A DNA stretch of 64,000 nucleotides from JAIVJZ01 sp036386515 (lineage in GTDB: Bacteria > Acidobacteriota > Blastocatellia > Pyrinomonadales > Pyrinomonadaceae): positions 16,756 to 80,755 of the forward strand of contig DASVVO010000056.1 in the NCBI GenBank assembly GCA_036386515.1, in the 5' to 3' direction. The notes under the pieces were generated by a model. It worked only from the letters and a program-made list of their open reading frames with translations. It was not told the DNA's origin and did not search any database. The translations under genes were made by a program, and so were the position numbers. Positions 26,379 through 35,582 of this stretch are shown here, in pieces (position 1 is the stretch's first letter; every line of letters begins with the position of its first letter).

Positions 26379-27505
26379 CCGTGAGTCTCTGTCCGAAGGC
26401 GCGGAGCGCGCAGTAAGCCCAACCAAAAACTGCTCCCCCAGGCGACGTGGAGCACCGGAAAGATGAGCGCGATGAGCGGCAGCAAACTCAACTCGCGCGC
26501 GCGCCGCGCGAGTTGGAAGGCGCACAGGAGCGAGAGCAGCGCATAGGGGACGACGGCCGCGAGCAGGAGCAACCACGCGGGACGCCACCAGAAACCGCCG
26601 AGCGCGGTTAAGAGAACGCCCGCGACGAAAGCGGGCGCGACCAGATGCCGCCAGCGCAGAGAGCGCGGGTGCAGTTTCACCATCTGCGCCTTCCAGGTGC
26701 CGTAGCGAAAATACTGCCGCGCGAGTTCGCGGATGGTGGGGCGCGCGAAATAGAGCGAGTGGCCGGAGGTGTCGAGCAGGATGCGCCCGCCGCGCTCTCT
26801 GATGCGGTAGTGAAAATCGTAATCCTCGTTCGCCAGCAACGCCTCGTTGAAGCCGCCCACCTCGCGCCACAGGCTCTTGCGAAAAACTCCGAACGGCACG
26901 GTATCGACAAACTCGGTCGCGGCGCGGTCGGGCATGCGGTATTTCGCGTCGCCGATGCCGAACGGGTGCGCCACGGCCAGGGCGACGGCGCGCGCCGCGC
27001 GCGTCTCGGCTCCCGGCCGGATGCGCCACGGCATCCCGACCACCGCCACCTCTTCCGCCCCCTCAAGTTGCTCGACGCAGCGGCGCACATAGTTGGCCGA
27101 CGGGATGGAATGCGCGTCCATGCGCACGATCACATCGCCGCGCGCGTCCGAGATGCCGAGGTTGACGCCCGCCGGAATGTTGCGCGCCGGGTTGTCCACG
27201 AGCCGCACGCGCAAACTCGGATAAGCGCGCTTGAAGTCGGCCACGCGCTCGCGCGTCGCGTCGGTCGAACGCCCATCGACGACGACGATCTCGAAGCGGC
27301 CGGACTGGTATTGACCGGCGAGATTTTCGAGCACTTTGTAGATGTAGCGTTCCTCGTTGAAGCAGGGAATGACGATGGAGACGAAAGGCGGATCGCCGGG
27401 CACGGGCGGCGCGGGAGGAGGAGTAACTTCCGTGACGCCCGCGCGCGCGATGGCGGTGGCGGAGCGGGTGTCGGGCGGATGTGTGTTCGTTTGATCTTCG
27501 AGCAT
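26375..27505 (-). CDS. GT2 family glycosyltransferase with C-terminal membrane helices
   Basis: About 376 residues. The GT-A core begins FVSIVIPCFNEERYIYKVL, followed by VVDGRSTDATRERV and VRMDAHSIPS (the DxD-like metal site); FNEALLANEDYDFHYRIR carries the ED motif of the catalytic base. Three or four helices form the C-terminus. It resembles ExoA-type EPS glycosyltransferases. The ATG at 27505 is preferred because the coding sequence upstream (to a TTG at 27571) is Ala/Arg-rich; that TTG overlaps the upstream stop (TTGA) and could be a coupled start. Confidence 0.88.
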   Translation of the reverse strand: MLEDQTNTHPPDTRSATAIARAGVTEVTPPPAPPVPGDPPFVSIVIPCFNEERYIYKVLENLAGQYQSGRFEIVVVDGRSTDATRERVADFKRAYPSLRVRLVDNPARNIPAGVNLGISDARGDVIVRMDAHSIPSANYVRRCVEQLEGAEEVAVVGMPWRIRPGAETRAARAVALAVAHPFGIGDAKYRMPDRAATEFVDTVPFGVFRKSLWREVGGFNEALLANEDYDFHYRIRERGGRILLDTSGHSLYFARPTIRELARQYFRYGTWKAQMVKLHPRSLRWRHLVAPAFVAGVLLTALGGFWWRPAWLLLLAAVVPYALLSLLCAFQLARRARELSLLPLIALIFPVLHVAWGSSFWLGLLRAPRLRTETHG

Positions 27506-27567
27506 GAGTTTGCGTTCGGGCGGGAGCCGAGCGGCCGCGCGTCGAAGCGCGGCCGCCCGGCTCGCCT

Positions 27568-29172
27568 TCAAGTCCTCGTCATGGCCGGGGCGGCGTGGTC
27601 GGGCGCGGGGAAGGCCGCGTCGGCGCGCGCCTCGGCGTCGTCGTGCGCGCGTGCGGCGCGTTTATCTTTTCTCGACGGCGGAGACACCTCTGCGCCCGTC
27701 TGCGCCTCGTAGATGCGGCGCAGGGCGACGGCGTAGCCGACGAGGTAATAGACCGAAAACTGGTAGGCCACCGAGCCGAAGAAACTGCCGATCATGAAAG
27801 CGACCAGGCTCGCCTGCAAAGCGACGGAGAGATAATAGATGCGCGAACCGCGCCGCGTGTCGTAAGTCGCGTGTTCGATCACGCGGAGGCGGCGCAAGGG
27901 AACGACGATAAACGAGGTGTAGATGACGGCCGCCGCCAGCCCCATCTCGGCGGCCACCTGCGTGTAAGAGTTGTGGCTGACGAGTTCGCGAATGGAGACG
28001 ATGTGGAAGTTGCCGATGCCGACCCCGAACACCGGGTTGTAGATCGCGACGATGATCGAGCGCACCAGCAAGTCGCGCCGCGACGCACTCGAATCGTCGC
28101 GGTTGACCGAGCCGATGGTGCTCAACCGATCCGTGTACTCGCCCGGCGCGAGCGCGACGAGCGCGACGACGACGACCGCCACCAGCACGATCATCAACAC
28201 CCGGTTGCGCCGCCCCAGTTTCCACGCGAGCACCAGCCCCGCGCCGAGCAATCCCAAAAACGCGCCGCGCGAGAACGAGGCGATGATGCCGCCGACCATC
28301 AGGAAGGCGGCCGCCGCGTAGAGCGGTTTGGCGAGCAGGTTGCGCGTGCTCAACAGCAGCCCGATTGCCAGCGGGATCATCACGACGAGATGGAGCGCCA
28401 TGTCGTTCGCGTTGCCGAACATCCCGCCCACCACGCCCGCCACGCGCTGACCCTCCGCGATGGCGAAACGCCCCAGACGATAATCGTTGATCGCGCTTGC
28501 GCTGAGGACGATGCCGACCGCAATGCCGAGAAACATGAGTCCCTTCAGGCGCAAGGGCGTGCGCACGACGTTCACGATCACGATGAACATGGCGACGGCG
28601 CGGATGAACGGGTAGTTGAAAGCCGTCCACGCTTCGCCAGGGTCGATGGCGAGCGGGATGGAGATGAGCGCGCACAGGCACAGCAGCAGGACGAGGTTCA
28701 CCTCGCGCGGCCGCGCCGTGAGATTGCCTTCGAGCGCGAATTGCGTCGGGAGGAAAATCAAGAGCGTCACGAAGGCGAGCCAGTAGGCGAGAGAGGTCAG
28801 CCCCGCGAGCGACGGGTGGAGTTCGTAAGGACGGAAGTAGAGCACCACCGTGAAGAGAAAGAGGCCGACGTAGGAGAAGAGGTGGCCGCGCTTGAATCGC
28901 GCGGGCGCGGCGGGCTTGGCCGCGTCGCCCGCCGCATCCACCAGCGGCGACGCTTCGCCGTCCGGCGTTCGCGGGCGCGCGGCGTTCTCAATCTCAAGGT
29001 CGCGCTCGTCGGCGCTGCCCGTGCGCGGAAAATTCCCCGTGGACGGCTCCGTGCGCGCGTCTCCGAACGCCCACGGGTCGGCCTCGCCTTCCGCGGCACG
29101 CGTCGCGGCGCGCGCGCGGGTGGGCGGGGCGATCGGTTCGTAGTCGTCGGTGAAGGGATGCTTCGTTGGCAT
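27568..29172 (-). CDS. O-antigen ligase/polymerase (Wzy-like) membrane protein
   Basis: 534 residues. A disordered N-terminal segment of about 95 residues (Pro, Ala, Glu rich) precedes 11-12 helices from RGHLFSYVGLFLFTVVLYF. The large periplasmic loop has GVGIGNFHIVSIRELVSHNS, the signature of the Wzy_C/O-antigen ligase family. It would polymerise or ligate the lipid-linked repeat unit. Of the two such genes in the window (the other at 34008-35582), this one is longer at both ends. The C-terminal tail is again polar and low complexity. ATG start; the Shine-Dalgarno sequence is weak. Confidence 0.88.
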   Translation of the reverse strand: MPTKHPFTDDYEPIAPPTRARAATRAAEGEADPWAFGDARTEPSTGNFPRTGSADERDLEIENAARPRTPDGEASPLVDAAGDAAKPAAPARFKRGHLFSYVGLFLFTVVLYFRPYELHPSLAGLTSLAYWLAFVTLLIFLPTQFALEGNLTARPREVNLVLLLCLCALISIPLAIDPGEAWTAFNYPFIRAVAMFIVIVNVVRTPLRLKGLMFLGIAVGIVLSASAINDYRLGRFAIAEGQRVAGVVGGMFGNANDMALHLVVMIPLAIGLLLSTRNLLAKPLYAAAAFLMVGGIIASFSRGAFLGLLGAGLVLAWKLGRRNRVLMIVLVAVVVVALVALAPGEYTDRLSTIGSVNRDDSSASRRDLLVRSIIVAIYNPVFGVGIGNFHIVSIRELVSHNSYTQVAAEMGLAAAVIYTSFIVVPLRRLRVIEHATYDTRRGSRIYYLSVALQASLVAFMIGSFFGSVAYQFSVYYLVGYAVALRRIYEAQTGAEVSPPSRKDKRAARAHDDAEARADAAFPAPDHAAPAMTRT

Positions 29173-29264
29173 CTTTACAGTTTAACGCCCGCCGGATTCA
29201 TCGTCAGCCCGCCGTCTCTCGCCCGCTCACGCGAGATGAAAAACTTTCCGCTCCTATGAAAACG

Positions 29265-29299
29265 AAGCGGCGCACGATAGAACACGTGACACCGCTTTT
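29265..29299. terminator. Candidate bidirectional terminator
   Basis: AAGCGG at 29265-29270 pairs with CCGCTT at 29292-29297, with T-rich sequence on one side (29296-29304) and A-rich on the other. It lies in the 176-base gap between the sigma-like gene and the ligase gene. The stem is only 6 bp. Confidence 0.3.
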
Positions 29300-29348
29300 C
29301 TTTTCGTCGGGTGAGATGTTCAGGACGGCTCAACCGCACGCGCCCGGC

Positions 29349-30578
29349 TTAAACCGCCACGCGCTCTTCCTCGCTGTCGAGCACGAGGGCGCGGACGCGT
29401 TCGCGCAAAGAAGTCTCGAAACGGCGCGCCTGTTCGATCTCGCCGAAGGCCAACGCTCGCAACTCCTGCTCGATGCGCCGGCGGTAGTCCGAGACGAGCG
29501 AATCGGAGACGCCAAGGCGCGCGGCCGCTTCGAGTTGCGTCACGTGGTCGGGGCTGAGATAACAATGCCAGAGGACGCCGAGCATGCGGTCGTACTGCTT
29601 GGTCTTGCCGCGCACGCTCGCGTGCAGGGCGCGCAGGAACAGATCGACGTAGCCGACGGCCTCTTCCTCCGACTCGCGGCGCAGCAACCCCTGTTCGGGA
29701 TTCTCGCGCCCGTCCACCGGCTCGAAGATGCGGCCGTTCTCTTCGTCGTCGCCGCCGCCGAGCGGCACCAGATAAATGTCCATCACGGGCAGGCGCGACA
29801 TCACGAGGCTGCGCAGGGAACGCACGTCCACGGGCGCGTCGGCCGCTTCGAGGATGGAGATGATCAAATCTTCGAGGTCGGAGTTGCTGATGATGATCTG
29901 CGAATCGCCCGTGCAGCCGACCATGCGCGTGTCGCGCTGGTGGACGGGGATCATCTGGATGCGCTGCTCCAAATCCTGAGAGTTGCGGCGCAGCTTGGCG
30001 GCCGGCCATTCGCTGAGGCCGTAGACGCGATCCGCGAGGCGGCGGTGCGGTTCATCTTCAACGCTGCCGGAGCCTGCGTCGAAGCGGCGGAAGTTTGCGC
30101 TCGACTGGATGATGGTGGAGATGCGGCGCGCGAGGCGATAGGATTCCGGGTGCCGCTTGCGCAGTTCGGCCGTCAGCAGATTGGTCAGTTCGATCTGGCT
30201 GATCTCACATTCGATCTCGGCGTCGGTCATCGCCGTCTCTAGATAATGCTGGAAGCGCGCTTTACTCAGGAGCGTGACGAAGAGTTCCTGCGTCAGGTCA
30301 ACGTAGGCATTACCGCGCTCCGCGCCTTCGACCAGCAGACCCGCGCTGTGCGAGGCGCGCACGAGCGGGTGGCTGCAAACGATGCGGTGGAGTTCCGTCC
30401 AGAGACGGGTGACATCGGAGCGGCGCAGGGAATCGACCCAGTGCGCGTTCGTCCCCCGGGCGGGGCGTTCGGCGACGGCAGACGGAGCCTGCAATGCCGG
30501 CGCGTGCAACTCTTCTTCGGTGGCGCTGGTCATGTGATTTTCAGAGGGGTGATTATGATCGGCAGATGTTGCAGCCAT
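29349..30578 (-). CDS. Sigma-70-like helix-turn-helix regulator
   Basis: 409 residues. The C-terminal AAARLGVSDSLVSDYRRRI is a helix-turn-helix like sigma region 4. The N-terminal half (DLTQELFVTLLSKARFQHYL and later helices) may correspond to region 2, but this is weaker. The protein is longer than an ECF sigma factor, and about 150 residues between the two parts are unassigned. It stands alone in the middle of the EPS locus with its own 0.9-kb upstream region. It may control the flanking operons; that is an inference. ATG at 30578, with another ATG at residue 16. Confidence 0.7.
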   Translation of the reverse strand: MAATSADHNHPSENHMTSATEEELHAPALQAPSAVAERPARGTNAHWVDSLRRSDVTRLWTELHRIVCSHPLVRASHSAGLLVEGAERGNAYVDLTQELFVTLLSKARFQHYLETAMTDAEIECEISQIELTNLLTAELRKRHPESYRLARRISTIIQSSANFRRFDAGSGSVEDEPHRRLADRVYGLSEWPAAKLRRNSQDLEQRIQMIPVHQRDTRMVGCTGDSQIIISNSDLEDLIISILEAADAPVDVRSLRSLVMSRLPVMDIYLVPLGGGDDEENGRIFEPVDGRENPEQGLLRRESEEEAVGYVDLFLRALHASVRGKTKQYDRMLGVLWHCYLSPDHVTQLEAAARLGVSDSLVSDYRRRIEQELRALAFGEIEQARRFETSLRERVRALVLDSEEERVAV

Positions 30579-31493
30579 GTTATTAAGTGGTGTCTATCAG
30601 GCTAATATTCGGGCGGGCACTGTGAGGCGATTTACTTCAGGCAAGTTTTCCACAAGAGGCTGGATGTGGTTTGTCGTTACTCTCTGCGCTTAACTGCGCC
30701 TGCGCTGAAGGTCTCTTGCGGACATGCACCGCGTCGCCATCGTGTGACGCGCCGCGTGTCCTCTCACCGAGTTGCCGTCGCCACGGACGGGCTGTGAGCC
30801 TGCCGGACGGGCAAAAACCCAAACTGTCAAAGCTCCACCTGCTCTCTTCTCTGTTCACCCTGAATCGAATTGTCGCTCATTATCTATGCGAGGGGCGTGA
30901 AACGCAATAAGCGACCGTCTCGATCTCAGGCCGGAGAATCCTTGGGATCACGAACCGCAGCGATCCCATCCGAGCAGTACGCATCGGGAAACTTCGCGCG
31001 CTCAAGGCTCGCGCCTACGGGTTTTCGGGGAGAGACCGAAAAGTGTATCAGACCGCATGCTCTGGGTGGTAGTGCTAAATCTGGATAGACCGTGCCAGAT
31101 GACCGCAAAGGGGAATTGGCGCGGTCAGCCACGAAGGGAATCAGGAAACTGTCTCGTCTCCTGACGACAAAATAATACTAGCAGCTAGCCGCGGAATGAG
31201 CAACATCTTTTTACACTCGCCTCAAGACGTTGAAAAAAAGGAGGAAATCGGCTTTCAGTCGCCGCCGGTTGTGGAACTTCGCGGCTATTAACGATTTCTC
31301 TTTAGAGACCAAGCGAAGCGCCCATTGACAAGGGTTTTTACGGCCGCCTTTCTCACCTCGTCAGTCAACCCTCGGCCTGTTCGTGCTGTGCCTTTTAACG
31401 TGCGACGCGCTTCGACAAAGAGCCTTAGCGGCAACACAACGGATTGATAGTTTGACCGTCAGGCTCGGTCAGCGATGAAGAAGGAGAAGAACC
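30579..31493. other. Long non-coding stretch between divergent regulators
   Basis: About 0.9 kb with no convincing gene; short frames lack ribosome-binding sites and codon bias. A hairpin TCAGGA/TCCTGA is at 31141-31164. TTGACA at 31325-31330 could be a -35 box for the downstream plus-strand gene but has no clear -10. TGACCG...CGGTCA around 31453-31471 forms a small hairpin just before the zinc-finger gene. The stretch is less GC-rich than the genes. It should hold the promoters for both divergent regulatory genes, and possibly an RNA leader, but none was identified. Confidence 0.5.
31481..31486 (+). promoter_or_regulatory. Ribosome-binding site of zinc-finger gene
   Basis: AAGGAG, 7 bases before the ATG at 31494. 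One of the strongest Shine-Dalgarno sequences in the window. Confidence 0.75.
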
Positions 31494-31814
31494 ATGGGTT
31501 CTGTCAGCACAGCCAAATTCTGCAAACACAAAACCTGCCCGTCCGCCGAGATGCTCCTCAGCTACACGCGCGCGACGCTCGGGCGCGAACTGCGCCAGCA
31601 ATTGACGGCGCACCTCAATGGCTGCGACTTCTGCGACGCCGAACTCTACCTGCTCTCCAGGTTTCCGCCCGCCGCGGCCGTCTGCCCGACGGGCAAAATC
31701 CCCTTCGCGCTCTATCGCCTCGCCAAAGATTTGCTCTCCGTCTCGACGAACGCCGCCGGGCGCGCCGTGGAAGTTCTCTACGAACGCGAACGGCTCTCCC
31801 TGACCGACGCCTAA
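31494..31814 (+). CDS. zf-HC2 anti-sigma-like zinc-finger protein
   Basis: 106 residues. AHLNGCDFCDAEL gives the H-x3-C-x2-C signature (His40, Cys44, Cys47) of the zf-HC2/anti-sigma zinc-binding domain, with Cys15 in the TCPSAEMLLSY start of that domain. In the family this domain binds a sigma factor. No transmembrane helix follows, so it is probably cytoplasmic, unlike many anti-sigma factors. It points away from the sigma-like gene at 29349-30578, which makes a partnership plausible but not shown. It converges on the AMP-ligase gene, with 126 bases between them and no clear terminator. Confidence 0.82.
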   Translation: MGSVSTAKFCKHKTCPSAEMLLSYTRATLGRELRQQLTAHLNGCDFCDAELYLLSRFPPAAAVCPTGKIPFALYRLAKDLLSVSTNAAGRAVEVLYERERLSLTDA

Positions 31815-31940
31815 AGACGCCGCGGCTCCTCGCCCGCCTCAACCGCGCGCTCGCTCTCTCGCGCTCCTGCTCTCGCCGCCTCGCTTCGACCCGCGGCTCG
31901 ACTTCCCTGCCCGCCGGTTCAACTCATCATCTCCGCGCCC

Positions 31941-33827
31941 CTACTCGTCTTTCGCCGCGCCTCCGGCAGGATTTGCGCCGTCGTAAATTTCGTCAATCAA
32001 CGCGCCGAACTTTTCGTCAACCACCCGCCGCTTGATTTTGAGCGTCGGCGTCATCTCCCCGCCGTCAATCGAAAACTCTTCGGGCAGGAGCGCGACGCGG
32101 CGCACGCGCTCGTAGTCGTGGAGCGAGGCGGTCAAGGCCGCGATCTCGCGCTGCACGAGTTTGACGGCCGCCGGGTCGCGGCTGAGCGCATCGTGCTCGC
32201 CCCTGCCGAACTTCCCCTGCGCCGCCCCTCCGGACTCTTTCGCGTTTCCGGCGGCGTCGGCGAGCGCGGCGCGCAACGCTTCCCAGTCGGGCACGACGAG
32301 CGCGGCCGGCATCTTGCGCCCCGCGCCCACCACGACCACCTGATTGACGAGCGCGCTCTGCTTGATCAAACTTTCGAGTTGCTGCGGCGCGATGTATTTG
32401 CCGTTCGACAATTTGAACAGTTCCTTCTTCCGATCGGTGATGAAGAAGTGCCCGTGCTCGTCTCTGTAGCCGACATCGCCCGTCTTGAACCAACCGGCGG
32501 CGTCCAACACTTCCGCCGTCTCGCGCGGACGCTCGTAATAGCCGCGCATGACGTTCGCGCCGCGCACGAGTATTTCGCCCGACTCGTCCAGACGCATCTC
32601 GATGCCGGGAAACGGCAGGCCGATGGAGCCGACCTTGTTGTCTTCGGGGCGGTTGGCCGAAGTGACGCACGTCTCGGTCATGCCGTAGCCCTGTAGGATG
32701 GGGATGCCGGCGGCAAGGAAGGCGTAGGAGAGCGCGGGCGAGAGGGGCGCGCCGCCCGACACGAAAAAGCGCAGGCGGCCGCCCACGCCTTCGCGCCATT
32801 TCGAGAAGACGAGGCGACTCGCGATCGTCTGTTGCAACTCCAGGAGCGGCGGCACGCGCTCGCGCCGGTCAACCAACTCCGCGTAACTCTTTCCCACCTC
32901 AAGCGACCACGCAAACAACTTTCGCCGCCAACCTTGAGCCGATGTGCCCTTCTTCACGATGCGGTGATAAACCTTCTCGAACAGGCGCGGCACGGCCGTC
33001 ATGATCGTCGGGCGCACCTCGCGCAGGTACTCGGCGAGTTGATCCACGGACGGCGCGTAGTAGACGGAGACGCCGTTCCAGCAGAAGACGTAGAAGACCG
33101 CGCGCTCGAAGATGTGCGAGAGCGGGAGGACGGAGAGCGCGATGTCGTCCGTCCGGATCGGGAGCGCGCTCGTGATGGCGAGCACGTTTGAGACGAAGGC
33201 CGCGTGCGTGAGCATGACGCCCTTCGGCTCGCCCGTCGTGCCGGAGGTGTAAATGATGGTGGCGAGATCGTCGGCCTGAATCGCGCCGAGCAGGCGTTCA
33301 AACTCGGCCGGGTCTTCCGCGTCGCGCTCCGCGCCCGCGCGCTCCAACGCTTCGAGGGTCGAGGCATCCGCGTGCCCGGCGGCATCCTCCGCGTCGAAGA
33401 AGACGACGCGCTCGATGCGGCCGTAGCCTTCGACTCCGGCGCGGGCGTGGCGATAAACTTTTTTATTGGAGACGAACAGCACGCGCGCCGCGGAATCCGA
33501 GAGGATGTAGCGCACCTGCTCGACGGCCTGCGTCGTGTAGATGGGCACGTTCACCGCGCCGAGACTGAGGATGGCGAGGTCGGCGATCGACCATTCGGGG
33601 CGGTTCTCCGACAACAACGCCACGCGGTCGCCCGCACGCACGCCCGACGCCGCCAGCCCCAACGCGACCGCGCGCACGCGCGCCACCACCGCCGCCCCCG
33701 TCATGTGCTCCCACGCGTCCGCGCGCTTCCGGTTCAACGCATCGGGCTTTGCGTGCCGCCGCAGAGCGTCGAGACAAATTCCCGGCAGCGTCGGAGCGGC
33801 GTCGGATGTTCGAGGTGTTCCGGTCAT
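31941..33827 (-). CDS. Long-chain acyl-CoA synthetase-like AMP ligase
   Basis: 628 residues of the FadD15-like long-chain branch. IIYTSGTTGEPKGVMLTH at 191-208 is the ATP/AMP-binding signature. Later motifs are LQGYGMTETCVTSANRPE and GWFKTGDVGYRDEHGHFFIT. It would activate a fatty acid as acyl-AMP and acyl-CoA. Its place between two ligase-type regions of an EPS cluster is unusual; a supply of acyl groups for decoration is possible but equally it may be a housekeeping gene. The ATG (33827) lies 17 bases after the heptameric repeat array B. No terminator separates it clearly from neighbours. Confidence 0.9.
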   Translation of the reverse strand: MTGTPRTSDAAPTLPGICLDALRRHAKPDALNRKRADAWEHMTGAAVVARVRAVALGLAASGVRAGDRVALLSENRPEWSIADLAILSLGAVNVPIYTTQAVEQVRYILSDSAARVLFVSNKKVYRHARAGVEGYGRIERVVFFDAEDAAGHADASTLEALERAGAERDAEDPAEFERLLGAIQADDLATIIYTSGTTGEPKGVMLTHAAFVSNVLAITSALPIRTDDIALSVLPLSHIFERAVFYVFCWNGVSVYYAPSVDQLAEYLREVRPTIMTAVPRLFEKVYHRIVKKGTSAQGWRRKLFAWSLEVGKSYAELVDRRERVPPLLELQQTIASRLVFSKWREGVGGRLRFFVSGGAPLSPALSYAFLAAGIPILQGYGMTETCVTSANRPEDNKVGSIGLPFPGIEMRLDESGEILVRGANVMRGYYERPRETAEVLDAAGWFKTGDVGYRDEHGHFFITDRKKELFKLSNGKYIAPQQLESLIKQSALVNQVVVVGAGRKMPAALVVPDWEALRAALADAAGNAKESGGAAQGKFGRGEHDALSRDPAAVKLVQREIAALTASLHDYERVRRVALLPEEFSIDGGEMTPTLKIKRRVVDEKFGALIDEIYDGANPAGGAAKDE

Positions 33828-33844
33828 AGGTTAAGTGAAGCCGT

Positions 33845-33900
33845 CAGTGGTCAGTTGTCAGTTGTCCGTGGTCAGTTATCCGTGGTCAGTGGTCAGTTGT
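33845..33900. repeat. Heptameric direct-repeat array B
   Basis: Eight consecutive in-phase 7-mers: CAGTGGT, CAGTTGT, CAGTTGT, CCGTGGT, CAGTTAT, CCGTGGT, CAGTGGT, CAGTTGT. All fit C(A/C)GT(T/G)(G/A)T. There is no good inverted arm, unlike the other elements. It sits between the stop of the second O-antigen ligase gene (34008) and the ATG of the AMP ligase (33827). Confidence 0.92.
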
Positions 33901-34007
33901 ACTTTGCCCCGATCAGTTGAGTGATTCTATCTTTAGCGAGTTGCACGGCGGGCGCATGCAGCGGGCGGGCGGCCACGCGGGCAACTGCCGATTGGCGGCC
34001 GTTCCCT

Positions 34008-35582
34008 TTAGGCCGCGTGCGCTTCGGCGTCGCTGCCCGTCTCCGCGCTCGAACTGCTCCGGCTCCGGCGTTTGCGGCGCGAGCGGCGTTTGTTGGCGTC
34101 CGGCGCATCGACGCGCCCGTTGAGGGTGGCGAGCGCGGCGAGCAAGAGAAAGAGGAGCGCGTTGGAAGTCATGTGCAGCGAGAACTCGAAGAAGCTGTGG
34201 ACGAGCACGGCGAAACAACCGGCGAGCGCGCCCGCCGCCACGCCGCGCCGGTACTTGTCGGGCGAATTGAAGCGCGCGAAGCCGTAGCGGAAAAGCAGCA
34301 GGACGAAGAACAGGCCGAGCGCGCCGCCGACCAGCCCCGCGTCCGAGAGAATCTGCAAGTAGTCGTTGTGCGCCTGTTCGAGGCGCGTCGCGCCGTTCAA
34401 AACGTCGTGCCGCGTGTAGGCCACGGCGAACGCGCCGAGTCCCGCGCCGAGCAGGGGACGCTCTTTGATCACGCCCCACGTCCCTTGCCAGAACTGCACG
34501 CGCCCGGAGGTCGGGTCGTCGGAGTTCACCGTGCCGAACAGGCGCGCGAGAGATTCCTCGCCGCCGAGCCAGACCGCGCCCACGAGCAGCGCGACGACGA
34601 GCGCAAACCCGATCCCGACGCGCGCCAGCGCGCCGCGCACACGCGACTCGGCCGCCACGCCCTCCTCCGCTTCGCTCTTGTCTTTGCGCCGCGCGATGCG
34701 CGCGATGGCCGCGATGAACAACACCTCCGCGCCGAGGCTGATGATGCCGCCGCGCGATGCGGTCAGCACCAAGGCCGCGCTCATGATGACGACGGCGAAG
34801 ACGTAGAGCAGGCGACGCTCGACGGCGATCGCGCCGGAGACGAGCAGGCCGAGCGGGAGCGCGAGCGTCAGTTCCATGTAGGCGGCGAAGTGGTGGCGGT
34901 TGATGAAAGGGCCGAAGGGGAGCGCGAACTTCGGTTGGCGAAACCAGTAAATCTGCGTGGGGTTGGTGAAATACTGGAACATGCCGAAGAGAGCGAGCAG
35001 GAACCCGAAGATCATCACGACGCGCACGAGGAGGCGCAGGCGGCCGGGGCTGTCCGTGTAGACGAGCGCGGCGCAGAAATAGATGATGAGCGAGCCGAGT
35101 TGGAGGAGAACGAAGCGCGTCGCGTGGGGATCGAGCGAAAGCGTGCCCGCCGGGGCGTTCGTCAACCCGCCCACGGTCGCCGCGCCTGCGCCGCCGCCGA
35201 GCGGGAGCAACTGCACCAGCCCGACGACGAACAGGCCGACGAGAGACAACTGCAACAGGTTGCGACTCACGCGCAGACGCCGTGTGCGCCACGCGTCAAC
35301 CGCCCAGAGCACGGCGACTATCCCTGCGCCCGCCTGAAAGAAGCCGAGCGACCACGATTGCACCGTGCCGAAGGCGAGCGTCGAGAGCACCACGGCGAGA
35401 CACAGCGCGAGGATGATAAAGCGACTCGCGAGCGTGCGCGGTTCCGGCGCGCCGGTGCGTCGCGGCGGGCGTTCCGGCCTCGCCGGAGGCGCGCTTGCCC
35501 CGGTCGCCTCAGGTGCGTCCGGCGTTGCGTCCGTTCGTGTTGGCTCCGCCGCCGCCGAGGCGTTGGAGGTTGAAGTTGTCAT
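34008..35582 (-). CDS. O-antigen ligase family protein
   Basis: 524 residues with about a dozen helices. A Ser/Ala/Pro-rich leader of some 50 residues precedes the first helix (FIILALCLAVVLSTLAFGTV). NRHHFAAYMELTLALPLGLL and the loop with GAGLGAFAVAYTRHDVLNGA are the Wzy_C signature, and LEQAHNDYLQILSDAGLVGG follows. It would join or polymerise undecaprenyl-linked glycan. The Arg/Ser-rich C-terminus (KRRSRRKRRSRS) is probably cytoplasmic. Its ATG at 35582 lies inside the end of the preceding TPR gene, an overlap of 74 bases in a different frame; no later ATG exists before the helices. A second ligase-type gene is at 27568-29172. Confidence 0.88.
   Translation of the reverse strand: MTTSTSNASAAAEPTRTDATPDAPEATGASAPPARPERPPRRTGAPEPRTLASRFIILALCLAVVLSTLAFGTVQSWSLGFFQAGAGIVAVLWAVDAWRTRRLRVSRNLLQLSLVGLFVVGLVQLLPLGGGAGAATVGGLTNAPAGTLSLDPHATRFVLLQLGSLIIYFCAALVYTDSPGRLRLLVRVVMIFGFLLALFGMFQYFTNPTQIYWFRQPKFALPFGPFINRHHFAAYMELTLALPLGLLVSGAIAVERRLLYVFAVVIMSAALVLTASRGGIISLGAEVLFIAAIARIARRKDKSEAEEGVAAESRVRGALARVGIGFALVVALLVGAVWLGGEESLARLFGTVNSDDPTSGRVQFWQGTWGVIKERPLLGAGLGAFAVAYTRHDVLNGATRLEQAHNDYLQILSDAGLVGGALGLFFVLLLFRYGFARFNSPDKYRRGVAAGALAGCFAVLVHSFFEFSLHMTSNALLFLLLAALATLNGRVDAPDANKRRSRRKRRSRSSSSAETGSDAEAHAA

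Noticed and set aside
25407..27029. A 540-codon version of the methyltransferase gene
   Set aside because: The first 217 codons are a shadow of the GT2 gene. The ATG at 26378, in ATGA overlap with the GT2 stop, begins the SAM domain protein.
30637..30910. Short open frames on both strands upstream of the zinc-finger gene
   Set aside because: Overlapping frames with no ribosome-binding site, no codon bias and many Cys and Ser residues typical of random translation.
31083..31165. A possible cobalamin-type RNA leader (GCGCGGTCAGCCAC, then GAATCAGGAAACTG)
   Set aside because: The second part resembles a B12 box, but the rest of the conserved core, normal spacing and any B12-related gene are missing. 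Covariance-model searching would be needed.
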